Below are positions 51,273 through 59,609 of a stretch of 64,000 nucleotides of DNA, piece by piece. Within the stretch, counting starts at the first letter, position 1. The number at the start of each line of letters is the position of its first letter. The stretch is from Nocardia panacis (GTDB lineage Bacteria > Actinomycetota > Actinomycetes > Mycobacteriales > Mycobacteriaceae): NCBI RefSeq assembly GCF_003598715.1, contig NZ_QZFU01000029.1, forward strand, positions 62,001-126,000, written 5' to 3'. Under the pieces are notes generated by a model, which saw nothing but the letters and a program-made list of their open reading frames with translations, ran no database searches and was not told the origin of the DNA. A program made the translations under genes and the position numbers.

Positions 51273-53315
51273 TCACAGCGATACCCGCTGGTCGGGAGGG
51301 AGGAACAGCTTGTCGCCCTCGTGCGTGCCGTAGGCGGTGTAGTACTCCGGCAGGTTGCGCACCACCTGGTTGCATCGGAACTCCGGCGGCGAATGCGGAT
51401 CACTGGCCAGCTGATTCTCGACGATCTCGATGGTCTGCTTGGTGCGCCAGTTGCGCGCCCAGGATTCGAATACCGGCCGGTAGTCCGGATTGTCGTTGCC
51501 GGAGCGCTTTTCGGCGAGGCGGTAGGCGGACAGCGCGATCATCAGCCCGCGCAGATCGGCCAGATTCTCCCCGACGGTGAGTTCACCGCTGACATGCCGG
51601 TCCGGTGGCAGCCCTGCGGGCACCAGTTCGCTGTACTGCTCGATAAGCCGCTTCGTCTTGGCCTGGAAGGCGGCTTTGTCCTCGGGGGTCCACCAGTCGT
51701 GCAGGTTGCCGTCCCCGTCGTACTGGGAGCCCTGATCGTCGAATCCGTGCCCGATCTCGTGGCCGATCACCGCACCGCCCGCACCGTAATTGACTGCGGG
51801 CCGGGCATTCTCGTCGAAGAACGGGGGCTGCAGGAAGGCGGCGGGGAAGACGATCTCATTGCCGCTCGGGTTGTAGTAGGCATTGACGGTCTGCGGCGAC
51901 ATGCCCCACTCCGTCTTGTCCACCGGCTTGCCCAATCGGTCGAACATGCGCTTGGCGCCGAATTCGTTGATGGCGCGCAGGGATTCGATCAGCTTGCCGC
52001 GGGTGACCTGCTGCCCGGAGTAGTCCTCCCACTTGTCCGGATAACCGATCTTGGCATCGATCTTGTCGAGTTTGACCAGCGCGGCCTCCTTCGTGGCCGT
52101 CGACATCCAGCTGGAATTGCGGAAATTGTCGCGGTAGGCGGCCATGAGGTCGGCGACCATCTGCTTGGCGCGATCCTTGGCCGACTGCGGAAAGTGCCTG
52201 GCCACATAGAGTTTCCCCAGCTGGTCGCCCAGTTGGCCATTGACCGTGCCCACGCCGGACTTCCACAACTCCGGGCGCTGCCGCAATCCGTTCATCACCT
52301 TGCCGAAGAATTCGAAGTTGGCGTCGGAGATGTCCTTCTTCAAGTAGGGCGCGTAGCCGCGGACCATGCCGAGCTTCAGATAGTCGCGCCACAGGGCGAT
52401 ATCGACCTCGTTCCACAGTTGCGCGACGGCCGTCAGGAACGAAGGTTGGGCCACCTGGACGGTCGTGAATACCTCGCGCGGGCGCGAGGTATTGCCCGCC
52501 AACCAGCCATCCCAGTCGAAACCCGGTGCGAGCGTGGATAGCTCGGTCCAAGCGCGCAGGTTGTAGGTGGCGCTGGGATCGCGCATCCGAACCTTTTCCC
52601 AGAAATTGCTCGCGATGCGGGTCTCCAGATCGACCACGCGGGCACCCATCGCCTCGGGATCAGGAAAGCCCGCGCCCGCCGCGATCTTGCCCATGAAGAC
52701 GCGGTAACCCGCCAGCTTGTCCGCGAATTCGGGCTTGCGATAGTACTGCTCGCCCAAACCGATACCGGCCTGACCGAGCACCGGCAGGTGGGCATTGGAA
52801 TTCTTGGCGTCGACCGTCACGCTGAGCCCGATCAGCCCGACGCCCGGCAACTCGCCCATCACCTTGGCCAGCGCCACCCGATCGGCCGCGCCATCGATCT
52901 TCGCGAACAGATCCTGCAGCGGGGACAGACCCAACTTCTCGATCTGATCCAGATCCACCCGCGCGTCGTACAGGTCGCGGATCTGCTGCTCGTCGGATCC
53001 GCCCTTCGGATCGTGAATCCCCTCGATGATCTCGCGCAACTGGCCTTCGATACGTTCGGCCACCTCGTCGAAGGTGCCGAAGGACACCTTGTCCGGCGGC
53101 AGTTGATATTCGCGCAACCACTTGCCATTGACATGGCGATACAGATCGTCCTGCGGCCGGATCGCGGGATCAACCCCCGACAGATCCACCCCCGTCAACG
53201 CCTTCGGCGGCGCCGCGTTGGAACAGGACGGCAGGACCAGGGTCGCGGGCACCAAACCCAGCGCCATCAAGAACCTGCGGCGATCGAGAGCGAACGGACG
53301 CTCTGGCGCGGTCAA
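51273..53315 (-). CDS. M13-family (neprilysin-like) zinc metallopeptidase, copy 2
   Basis: A 680-residue paralogue of copy 1. H-E-I-G-H-G-F-D, E-N-L-A-D-L-R-G and the PEDKAAFQAKT region are intact. The N-terminus L-D-R-R-R-F-L-M-A-L-G and P-S-C again suggest Tat export and lipid anchoring. A TTG at 53315 has GGAGGAG 6 bases upstream and gives the same distance to the RR motif as the GTG of copy 1; an ATG at 53342 is the alternative. The two genes run in the same direction, 89 bases apart, and came from a tandem duplication. Confidence 0.9.
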   Translation of the reverse strand: MTAPERPFALDRRRFLMALGLVPATLVLPSCSNAAPPKALTGVDLSGVDPAIRPQDDLYRHVNGKWLREYQLPPDKVSFGTFDEVAERIEGQLREIIEGIHDPKGGSDEQQIRDLYDARVDLDQIEKLGLSPLQDLFAKIDGAADRVALAKVMGELPGVGLIGLSVTVDAKNSNAHLPVLGQAGIGLGEQYYRKPEFADKLAGYRVFMGKIAAGAGFPDPEAMGARVVDLETRIASNFWEKVRMRDPSATYNLRAWTELSTLAPGFDWDGWLAGNTSRPREVFTTVQVAQPSFLTAVAQLWNEVDIALWRDYLKLGMVRGYAPYLKKDISDANFEFFGKVMNGLRQRPELWKSGVGTVNGQLGDQLGKLYVARHFPQSAKDRAKQMVADLMAAYRDNFRNSSWMSTATKEAALVKLDKIDAKIGYPDKWEDYSGQQVTRGKLIESLRAINEFGAKRMFDRLGKPVDKTEWGMSPQTVNAYYNPSGNEIVFPAAFLQPPFFDENARPAVNYGAGGAVIGHEIGHGFDDQGSQYDGDGNLHDWWTPEDKAAFQAKTKRLIEQYSELVPAGLPPDRHVSGELTVGENLADLRGLMIALSAYRLAEKRSGNDNPDYRPVFESWARNWRTKQTIEIVENQLASDPHSPPEFRCNQVVRNLPEYYTAYGTHEGDKLFLPPDQRVSL

Positions 53316-53342
53316 TTCGGATCTCCTCCGTCGGGTGCGCAT

Positions 53343-53683
53343 GCTCGGACGTTGCTCGCCCCGACGCTACTGAACCCGACTGAGGATCACCTGAATCCGT
53401 CCTCGCGTGGCGCGCTACCGGCCGTCGGTGCTTTTGGGGATCCGGTAGCGGCCTCGAAAGCGCTGCCCTGAATTTGGCTCGACCTGCGCGTTCTCGTACA
53501 CTAGAGCGGTTGCCTGCGGGCGTCATGCCCGCAATCCGACCGCGAACCCCCTGCGGTTCGGTCGGCGAGTAATCGTTGAACCGAGCGAAACCGCTGGTAG
53601 GCGCGCGTTCGGTGGGCAACCGACCATGCCCGTCGGGTCGGCAATCCGGCGTGCGTTACGTCCAGGTCTAGGAGGATGCTGAA
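53343..53683 (+). other. L14 operon upstream region and leader
   Basis: About 340 bases without a gene. It holds the promoter at 53474-53502 and a leader of some 175 bases, with a perfect 7-bp hairpin (53515-53521 against 53527-53533) close to the expected 5' end. AGGAGG lies about 10 bases ahead of the rplN GTG. Confidence 0.65.
53474..53502 (+). promoter_or_regulatory. Predicted promoter of the L14 ribosomal operon
   Basis: TTGGCT (53474-53479), 17 bases, TACACT (53497-53502), followed by AGAGCGGTTGCCTGC (53503-53517), the motif shared with the S10 and S8 leaders. Confidence 0.65.
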
Positions 53684-54052
53684 GTGATTCAGCAGGAGTC
53701 GCGACTGCGCGTCGCCGACAACACGGGTGCCAAGGAAATCCTTTGCATTCGCGTTCTCGGTGGTTCGTCGCGTCGCTATGCCGGTATCGGCGACATCATC
53801 GTCGCTACCGTGAAGGACGCCATCCCCGGCGCCAATGTCAAGAAGGGCGACGTCGTCAAGGCGGTCGTCGTGCGCACCGTCAAGGAGCGCCGCCGTCCGG
53901 ACGGCTCGTACATCAAGTTCGACGAGAACGCGGCCGTGCTGATCAAGGCGGACAACGATCCGCGCGGCACCCGCATCTTCGGCCCGGTCGGCCGCGAACT
54001 GCGCGACAAGAGGTTCATGAAGATCGTTTCGCTGGCCCCGGAGGTGCTCTGA
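53684..54052 (+). CDS. rplN: 50S ribosomal protein L14
   Basis: 122 residues, the standard length, from GTG 53684. MIQQESRLRVADNTGAKE, then GGSSRRYAGIGDIIVATVK and RRPDGSYIKFDENAAVLI are diagnostic. L14 sits on the subunit interface and binds RsfS. It heads a four-gene unit split off from the S10 operon. Confidence 0.99.
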   Translation: MIQQESRLRVADNTGAKEILCIRVLGGSSRRYAGIGDIIVATVKDAIPGANVKKGDVVKAVVVRTVKERRRPDGSYIKFDENAAVLIKADNDPRGTRIFGPVGRELRDKRFMKIVSLAPEVL

Positions 54053-54053
54053 C

Positions 54054-54368
54054 ATGAAGGTGCACAAGGGCGATACGGTGCTGGTCGTCTCGGGTAAGGA
54101 CAAGGGTGCCAAGGGCAAGGTCATTCAGGCCTACCCGAAGGAGAACCGGGTCCTCGTCGAGGGCGTCAACCGAATCAAGAAGCACGTCGCGAACTCCACG
54201 AATCAGCGTGGCGCCTCCTCGGGCGGCATCGTGACCCAGGAAGCCCCGATCCACGTGTCCAACGTGATGGTCGTCGATTCCGATGGCAAGCCGACCCGTA
54301 TCGGCTACCGGACCGACGAGAACGGCAAGCGGGTCCGGATCTCCCGTAAGAACGGGAAGGACATCTGA
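54054..54368 (+). CDS. rplX: 50S ribosomal protein L24
   Basis: 104 residues, 1 base after rplN. It starts MKVHKGDTVLVVSGKDKGAKGKV with the KOW motif, followed by the typical EGVNRIKKH. An assembly initiator of the 50S subunit. Confidence 0.99.
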   Translation: MKVHKGDTVLVVSGKDKGAKGKVIQAYPKENRVLVEGVNRIKKHVANSTNQRGASSGGIVTQEAPIHVSNVMVVDSDGKPTRIGYRTDENGKRVRISRKNGKDI

Positions 54369-54370
54369 TC

Positions 54371-54937
54371 ATGACCACCACCGAGAACAAGATCCAGCCC
54401 CGTCTGAAGCTGCGCTACCGCGCGGAGATCAAGGACGCGCTGAACGAAGAATTCAACTACGCCAATGTGATGCAGATCCCCGGCGTGGTGAAGGTCGTCG
54501 TGAACATGGGTGTCGGCGACGCCGCCCGCGACGCCAAGCTCATCAATGGCGCGGTCAACGACCTGGCGCTGATCACCGGCCAGAAGCCGGAGATCCGCAA
54601 GGCGACCAAGTCGATCGCGCAGTTCAAACTGCGCGAGGGCATGCCGATCGGCGCGAAGGTCACCCTGCGCGGCGACCGCATGTGGGAGTTCCTGGACCGC
54701 CTGGTGTCCATCGCGCTGCCGCGTATCCGCGACTTCCGCGGTCTGTCGCCCAAGCAGTTCGACGGCAACGGCAACTACACCTTCGGCCTCAGCGAGCAGT
54801 CGATGTTCCACGAGATCGACGTGGATTCCATCGACCGCCCGCGTGGTATGGACATCACCGTGGTGACCACCGCGACCAACAATGAAGAAGGCCGCGCCCT
54901 GCTCAAGCACCTCGGCTTCCCGTTCAAGGAGAACTGA
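54371..54937 (+). CDS. rplE: 50S ribosomal protein L5
   Basis: 188 residues, 2 bases after rplX. Diagnostic parts are NVMQIPGVVKVVVNMGVGDA, TGQKPEIRKATKSIAQFKLREGMPIG and the C-terminal DIDR-like SIDRPRGMDITVVTTATN. It binds 5S rRNA. It ends 4 bases before rpsZ. Confidence 0.99.
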   Translation: MTTTENKIQPRLKLRYRAEIKDALNEEFNYANVMQIPGVVKVVVNMGVGDAARDAKLINGAVNDLALITGQKPEIRKATKSIAQFKLREGMPIGAKVTLRGDRMWEFLDRLVSIALPRIRDFRGLSPKQFDGNGNYTFGLSEQSMFHEIDVDSIDRPRGMDITVVTTATNNEEGRALLKHLGFPFKEN

Positions 54938-54941
54938 GCAC

Positions 54942-55127
54942 ATGGCTAAGAAAGCTCTGATCAACAAGGCCAACGCCAAGCCGAAGTTCGCGGTTCGCGC
55001 CTACACCCGCTGCCAGCGCTGCGGCCGCCCGCACGCCGTCTACCGCAAGTTCGGCCTGTGCCGAGTCTGCCTGCGCGAAATGGCGCATCGCGGCGAACTC
55101 CCCGGAGTGCACAAGAGCTCCTGGTGA
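54942..55127 (+). CDS. rpsZ: 30S ribosomal protein S14, zinc-binding type
   Basis: 61 residues from ATG 54942 with GGAGAA upstream. The C-Q-R-C and C-R-V-C pairs (about residues 24-43) form the zinc site, so this is the C+ (type Z) form rather than the zinc-free paralogue of zinc starvation. RAYTRCQRCGRPHAVYRKFGLCRVC is diagnostic. Last gene of the L14 unit. Confidence 0.98.
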   Translation: MAKKALINKANAKPKFAVRAYTRCQRCGRPHAVYRKFGLCRVCLREMAHRGELPGVHKSSW

Positions 55128-55148
55128 GTGCATAGCCCGGTTTCGATC

Positions 55149-55180
55149 AGGTCCCGTCTCCGTTCTCGGAGACGGGACCT
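55149..55180 (+). terminator. Rho-independent terminator after rpsZ
   Basis: A perfect 14-bp stem (55149-55162 against 55167-55180) with a 4-base loop and TTTT at 55180-55183. It ends the L14 unit and separates it from rpsH. Confidence 0.9.
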
Positions 55181-55214
55181 TTTCGATTCGACGACTCCTA
55201 TGGTGGCCCAGATT

Positions 55215-55242
55215 TTGTGAGGGTTGGCGGGTTGCGTACACT
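55215..55242 (+). promoter_or_regulatory. Predicted promoter of the S8 (rpsH) ribosomal operon
   Basis: TTGTGA (55215-55220), 16 bases, TACACT (55237-55242), followed by GATCCGGTTGCTTG (55243-55256), shared with the S10 and L14 leaders. Confidence 0.65.
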
Positions 55243-55443
55243 GATCCGGTTGCTTGGGGACAGCTGTGTCTGTTGGGCGGTGTGCGAGCCCGCGTCCGAG
55301 CACTGAGGGCTCTGTTGAGAACTCATTCCGGTCGGCAAGTGTCGGCCGGGCCATCCGAATTGCTGTAGGCCCACGATTCGCGCGCCTGGATGGGTGCGGG
55401 TGCTGTATGGGAACCGCAGCGAGAAAGGTGTCTAGGTCGAACC

Positions 55444-55842
55444 ATGACCATGACTGATCCGATCGCAGACTTCCTGACACGTCTGCGCAACGCCAACTCG
55501 GCGTACCACGATCAGGTGAAGGCTCCGCATTCGAAGCTCAAGGCGAATATCGCCGAGATCCTCAAGCGCGAGGGCTACATCGCCGACTACCGGACCGAGG
55601 ACGCGCAGGTGGGCAAGAGCCTGGTCGTCGACCTCAAGTACGGCCCCAGCCGTGAGCGCAGCCTGGCAGGCGTGCGCCGCGTGTCCAAGCCGGGTCTGCG
55701 TGTGTACGCGAAGTCCACCAACCTGCCCAAGGTGCTGGGCGGCCTCGGCGTGGCCATCATTTCCACGTCGCAGGGTCTGCTCACCGACCGTCAGGCAGCC
55801 AAGCAGGGCGTGGGCGGCGAAGTCCTCGCCTACGTCTGGTAA
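55444..55842 (+). CDS. rpsH: 30S ribosomal protein S8
   Basis: 132 residues. MTMTDPIADFLTRLRNANSAYHDQV is the usual actinobacterial start, so ATG 55444 is chosen rather than the upstream frame. The C-terminus GLLTDRQAAKQGVGGEVLAYVW is diagnostic. S8 binds central-domain 16S rRNA and represses spc in other bacteria. Confidence 0.99.
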   Translation: MTMTDPIADFLTRLRNANSAYHDQVKAPHSKLKANIAEILKREGYIADYRTEDAQVGKSLVVDLKYGPSRERSLAGVRRVSKPGLRVYAKSTNLPKVLGGLGVAIISTSQGLLTDRQAAKQGVGGEVLAYVW

Positions 55843-55856
55843 GGGAGGTCAGGACT

Positions 55857-56396
55857 ATGTCGCGTATTGGCAAGAAGCCCATCGCAATTCCGGCCGGTGT
55901 GGATGTCACCATCGACGGCCAGCAGGTCTCGGTGAAGGGTCCCAAGGGCACCCTGACCCACGTGGTCGCCGAGCCGATCACCGTCGCCAAGGCCGAGGAC
56001 GGCCAGCTCGAGGTCGGCCGCCCGGACGACGAGCGCAAGAGCCGCTCGCTGCACGGCCTGACCCGCACCCTGGTCGCCAACATGATCGTCGGCGTGACCC
56101 AGGGCTACGAGAAGAAGCTCGAGATCGCCGGTGTCGGCTACCGTGTCGCGCTGAAGGGCGCCAACCTGGAGTTCGCGCTCGGCTACAGCCACTCGATCGT
56201 CTCCGAGCCGCCGAGCGGTATCACCTTCGCGGTGGAATCGCCCACCAAGTTCTCGGTGTCCGGCATCGATAAGCAGCTGGTCGGCGAGGTCGCCGCCAAT
56301 ATCCGCAAGTACCGCAAGCCGGAGCCGTACAAGGGCAAGGGCATCCGGTACGCAGGCGAGGTCGTTCGCCGCAAGGTCGGAAAGACGGGTAAGTGA
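55857..56396 (+). CDS. rplF: 50S ribosomal protein L6
   Basis: 179 residues. MSRIGKKPIAIPAGVDV, the central GYEKKLEIAGVGYRVALKG and the C-terminal YKGKGIRYAGEVVRRKVGKTGK are diagnostic. It has GGGAGG 7 bases upstream, and is 14 bases after rpsH. Confidence 0.99.
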   Translation: MSRIGKKPIAIPAGVDVTIDGQQVSVKGPKGTLTHVVAEPITVAKAEDGQLEVGRPDDERKSRSLHGLTRTLVANMIVGVTQGYEKKLEIAGVGYRVALKGANLEFALGYSHSIVSEPPSGITFAVESPTKFSVSGIDKQLVGEVAANIRKYRKPEPYKGKGIRYAGEVVRRKVGKTGK

Positions 56397-56398
56397 TC

Positions 56399-56806
56399 AT
56401 GGCGCAAACCGAAAACCAGAAGGCGAAGCGCATCCCGCTGGGCACCGACGCGTCGACCCGGCGTCGTCTGTCCAAGACCCGTCGCCACTTCCGTCTGCGC
56501 AAGAAGGTCGTCGGCACCACCGAGCGTCCGCGCCTGGTGGTCAACCGGTCCTCGCGCCACCTGCACGCGCAGTTGGTCGACGATTCGATCGGCAAGACCA
56601 TCGCCGCCGCCTCGAGCATCGAGGCCGATGTGCGCGCGCTCGACGGCGACAAGACCGCCAAGGGCAAGAAGGTCGGCGAGCTGCTCGCGGCCCGCGCCAA
56701 GGCGGCCGGTGTGGACGCCGTCGTCTTCGACCGCGGTGGTCACGACTACCACGGTCGCATCGCCGCGTTGGCCGATGCCGCTCGCGAAGGTGGGTTGAAG
56801 TTCTGA
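56399..56806 (+). CDS. rplR: 50S ribosomal protein L18
   Basis: 135 residues from ATG 56399 (MAQTENQKAKR); a GTG at 56393 overlapping the rplF stop is less likely. R-P-R-L-V-V-N-R-S-S-R-H-L-H-A-Q and VFDRGGHDYHGRIAALADAAREGGL are diagnostic. It binds 5S rRNA. Confidence 0.99.
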   Translation: MAQTENQKAKRIPLGTDASTRRRLSKTRRHFRLRKKVVGTTERPRLVVNRSSRHLHAQLVDDSIGKTIAAASSIEADVRALDGDKTAKGKKVGELLAARAKAAGVDAVVFDRGGHDYHGRIAALADAAREGGLKF

Positions 56807-56855
56807 TGGCGAACCTGAACACACTGCTGATTCATCTGAATGGAAGGAACGTCTG

Positions 56856-57503
56856 ATGCCGGGACGTCAGAGGCGTGACGGCGGCAACGGACCCGCCGGA
56901 CAGAATGGCAACGCCCCCGAGGGCGGCCGCGAGAACCGTCGTGGCGGCGGCGACCGCCGCGGTGGCGACCGTCGCGACAACGCGGCCGAGAAGAACCAGC
57001 TCGAGCGCGTCGTCGCGATCAACCGCGTGTCCAAGGTCGTGAAGGGTGGTCGTCGCTTCAGCTTCACCGCCCTGGTCATCGTCGGCGATGGCAATGGCCT
57101 GGTCGGCGTCGGCTACGGCAAGGCCAAGGAAGTTCCCGCGGCCATCCAGAAGGGTGTCGAGGAGGCGCGCAAGAGCTTCTTCCGCGTCCCGATGATCGGC
57201 TCGACCATCACCCACCCGGTGCAGGGCGAGGCCGCCGCGGGTGTGGTCATGCTGCGTCCCGCGTCCCCCGGTACCGGTGTGATCGCGGGCGGTGCCGCGC
57301 GCGCCGTGCTGGAGTGCGCCGGTATTCACGACATCCTGGCCAAGTCGCTCGGTAGCGACAATGCGATCAACGTCGTGCACGCGACCGTCACCGCGCTCAA
57401 GCTGCTGCAGCGTCCGGAGGAAGTGGCGGCCCGTCGCGGTCTGCCGCTCGAGGATGTTGCGCCTGCGGGCATGCTGCGGGCGCGTGCCGGACAGGGAGCC
57501 TGA
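56856..57503 (+). CDS. rpsE: 30S ribosomal protein S5
   Basis: 215 residues. The N-terminal ~45 residues are Gly/Arg/Asn-rich (an actinobacterial extension); then EKNQLERVVAINRVSKVVKGGRRFSF and the GGAARAVLECAGIHDILAKSLGS segment are diagnostic. It acts in decoding accuracy. It starts 49 bases after rplR. Confidence 0.99.
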   Translation: MPGRQRRDGGNGPAGQNGNAPEGGRENRRGGGDRRGGDRRDNAAEKNQLERVVAINRVSKVVKGGRRFSFTALVIVGDGNGLVGVGYGKAKEVPAAIQKGVEEARKSFFRVPMIGSTITHPVQGEAAAGVVMLRPASPGTGVIAGGAARAVLECAGIHDILAKSLGSDNAINVVHATVTALKLLQRPEEVAARRGLPLEDVAPAGMLRARAGQGA

Positions 57504-57504
57504 T

Positions 57505-57690
57505 ATGGCACAGCTGAAGATCACCCAGATCAAGAGCACGATCGGTGCCAAGGCGAATCAGCGGGAATCGCTGCGCACCCTCGGCCTGCGCAAGATCCGG
57601 CAGAGCGTCGTCCGTGCGGACAATGCGCAGAACCGCGGTTTGGTCAACGTCGTGCGTCACCTCGTGGAAGTTGAGGAGGTCAACGCATGA
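57505..57690 (+). CDS. rpmD: 50S ribosomal protein L30
   Basis: 61 residues, 1 base after rpsE. MAQLKITQIKSTIGAKANQ and RTLGLRKIRQSVVRADNAQNRG are diagnostic. Its stop overlaps rplO by 4 bases. Confidence 0.98.
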   Translation: MAQLKITQIKSTIGAKANQRESLRTLGLRKIRQSVVRADNAQNRGLVNVVRHLVEVEEVNA

Positions 57691-58130
57691 CCATCAAACT
57701 GCATCATCTGCGTCCGGCTCCCGGTTCGAAGACGGAGAAGATCCGTGTCGGCCGCGGTGAGGGCTCCAAGGGTAAGACCGCGGGTCGCGGCACCAAGGGC
57801 ACCAAGGCCCGTAAGAATGTCTCGCCCGCCTTCGAGGGTGGGCAGATGCCGATTCACATGCGGCTGCCCAAGCTCAAGGGCTTCACGAACCCGTTCCGCA
57901 CGGAATACCAGGTCGTGAATGTCGGGCGGATCGCCGAGCTGTTCCCCGAGGGCGGCGTCGTCGGCAAGGACGAGTTGGTGGCGGCGGGCGCGGTTCGCAA
58001 GAGCCAGCTCGTGAAGGTCCTCGGCGATGGTGAGATCGGTGTCGCGGTCCAGGTGAGCGTCGACAAGGTGACCGGCTCCGCCAAGGAGAAGATCACCGCC
58101 GCCGGTGGCACAGTCACCGAGCTGGGCTGA
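57687..58130 (+). CDS. rplO: 50S ribosomal protein L15
   Basis: 147 residues, starting in the ATGA overlap with rpmD. The N-terminus IKLHHLRPAPGSKTEKIRVGRGEGSKGKTAGRG and FEGGQMPIHMRLPKLKGF are diagnostic. Last ribosomal gene of the unit; a hairpin follows. Confidence 0.99.
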   Translation: MTIKLHHLRPAPGSKTEKIRVGRGEGSKGKTAGRGTKGTKARKNVSPAFEGGQMPIHMRLPKLKGFTNPFRTEYQVVNVGRIAELFPEGGVVGKDELVAAGAVRKSQLVKVLGDGEIGVAVQVSVDKVTGSAKEKITAAGGTVTELG

Positions 58131-58149
58131 CCGGGTACTCTCGCAGCGG

Positions 58150-58184
58150 TGGCACCGGAGGAGTGGAGAGCTCCTCCGGTGCCA
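58150..58184 (+). terminator. Strong hairpin between rplO and secY
   Basis: A perfect 14-bp stem (58150-58163 against 58171-58184) with a 7-base loop, 19 bases after the rplO stop. It lacks a T run, so it may attenuate rather than end transcription before secY. Confidence 0.7.
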
Positions 58185-58289
58185 CTGTTAGAGTTCAATT
58201 GTTGTCTGCCTGTCATGGTTTTCAGCATTCCTCTTTCGGACCGCGCTGAACATTCCATGTCATGACCATGTCGTTCGCCAGGAGGATCT

Positions 58290-59609
58290 GTGCTTTCCGC
58301 CTTCGTATCGGCCTTCCGGACACCGGATTTGCGGCGGAAGATTCTCTTCACGCTGGGGCTGCTCGCGCTGTATCGCGTGGGTGCCACGCTGCCGTCGCCC
58401 GGCGTCGATTACAAGGCCGTCCAGGAGTGCATCGCCCAGGCCACCGGCGGTGACAAGGCGGGTATCTATCAGCTGATCAACCTTTTCTCCGGTGGTGCGC
58501 TGCTGCAACTGTCGGTCTTCGCGATCGGCATCATGCCCTACATCACCGCGAGCATCATCATTCAGTTGCTCACGGTCGTCATCCCGCGGTTCGAGGAACT
58601 GCGCAAGGAAGGCCAATCCGGCCAGAACAAGATGACGCAGTACACCAGGTACCTGTCGATCGCGCTGGCGGTCCTGCAGGCCACCGGTCTCGTCGCGCTG
58701 GCCGCGCGGCGGCAACTTCTCCAGTGCCAGAAGGACATTCTGGCCGATAACGGCATTTTCGGAATGATCATCATCGTGCTGGTGATGACGGCGGGTGCGG
58801 CGCTGGTCATGTGGTTCGGCGAGCAGATCACCGAGCGCGGTGTCGGTAACGGCATGTCGCTGTTGATCTTCGCCGGTATCGCGGCCCGAATCCCCTCCGA
58901 GGGCAAGAACATTCTGGACAACCGCGGTGGTCTGGTGTTCGGCGGTGTGTGTGTGGCGGCGCTCGCCATCATCGCGGGCGTGATCTTCGTCGAACAGGGC
59001 CAGCGGCGGATTCCGGTGCAGTACGCCAAGCGCGTGGTGGGTCGGAAGATGTATGGCGGCTCCTCGACCTATCTACCGTTGAAGGTGAATCAGGCGGGTG
59101 TCATCCCGGTCATCTTCGCGTCCTCATTGCTGTATCTGCCGAATCTGATCGCCCAGCTGACCTCCTCGCGGACCAATACGAATCCGAGCTGGTGGCAGGA
59201 GTTGGTGCAGAAGTACCTGGTGAATCCGGGCAATCCGGTCTATATCGCGATCTACTTCGGTTTGATCGTGTTCTTCACCTACTTCTATGTCGCGATCACC
59301 TTCAACCCGGAGGAGCGCGCGGACGAGATGAAGAAGTTCGGCGGGTTCATTCCGGGGTATCGCCCCGGAAAACCCACTGCCGACTATCTGCAGTTCGTAC
59401 TCAGTCGCATCACCCTCCCCGGCTCCATCTACCTCGGTCTCGTTGCCGTGTTGCCGAATCTGTTCCTGGATATCGGCGCTTCGGGTAACAACCAGAATCT
59501 CCCCTTCGGCGGCACCTCGGTGCTGATCTTGGTGAGCGTCGGGTTGGATACCGTGAAGCAGATCGAGAGCCAGCTGATGAATCGAAATTACGAAGGGTTC
59601 CTCAAGTGA
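58290..59609 (+). CDS. secY: Protein translocase subunit SecY
   Basis: 439 residues with 10 TM helices; the channel of the Sec translocase. GTG start with AGGAGG 7 bases upstream. FRTPDLRRKILFTLGLLALYRVG, ASIIIQLLTVVIP and YLPLKVNQAGVIPVIFASS are diagnostic. It is 159 bases after rplO, and its stop overlaps the adk GTG. Confidence 0.99.
   Translation: MLSAFVSAFRTPDLRRKILFTLGLLALYRVGATLPSPGVDYKAVQECIAQATGGDKAGIYQLINLFSGGALLQLSVFAIGIMPYITASIIIQLLTVVIPRFEELRKEGQSGQNKMTQYTRYLSIALAVLQATGLVALAARRQLLQCQKDILADNGIFGMIIIVLVMTAGAALVMWFGEQITERGVGNGMSLLIFAGIAARIPSEGKNILDNRGGLVFGGVCVAALAIIAGVIFVEQGQRRIPVQYAKRVVGRKMYGGSSTYLPLKVNQAGVIPVIFASSLLYLPNLIAQLTSSRTNTNPSWWQELVQKYLVNPGNPVYIAIYFGLIVFFTYFYVAITFNPEERADEMKKFGGFIPGYRPGKPTADYLQFVLSRITLPGSIYLGLVAVLPNLFLDIGASGNNQNLPFGGTSVLILVSVGLDTVKQIESQLMNRNYEGFLK

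Larger units (their letters stand above)
55128..55443 (+). other. rpsZ-rpsH spacer with terminator, promoter and leader
   Basis: 316 bases without a gene. The terminator at 55149-55180 is followed by a promoter at 55215-55242 and about 195 bases of leader before rpsH. The presence of both explains why the classical spc operon is broken here. Confidence 0.65.
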
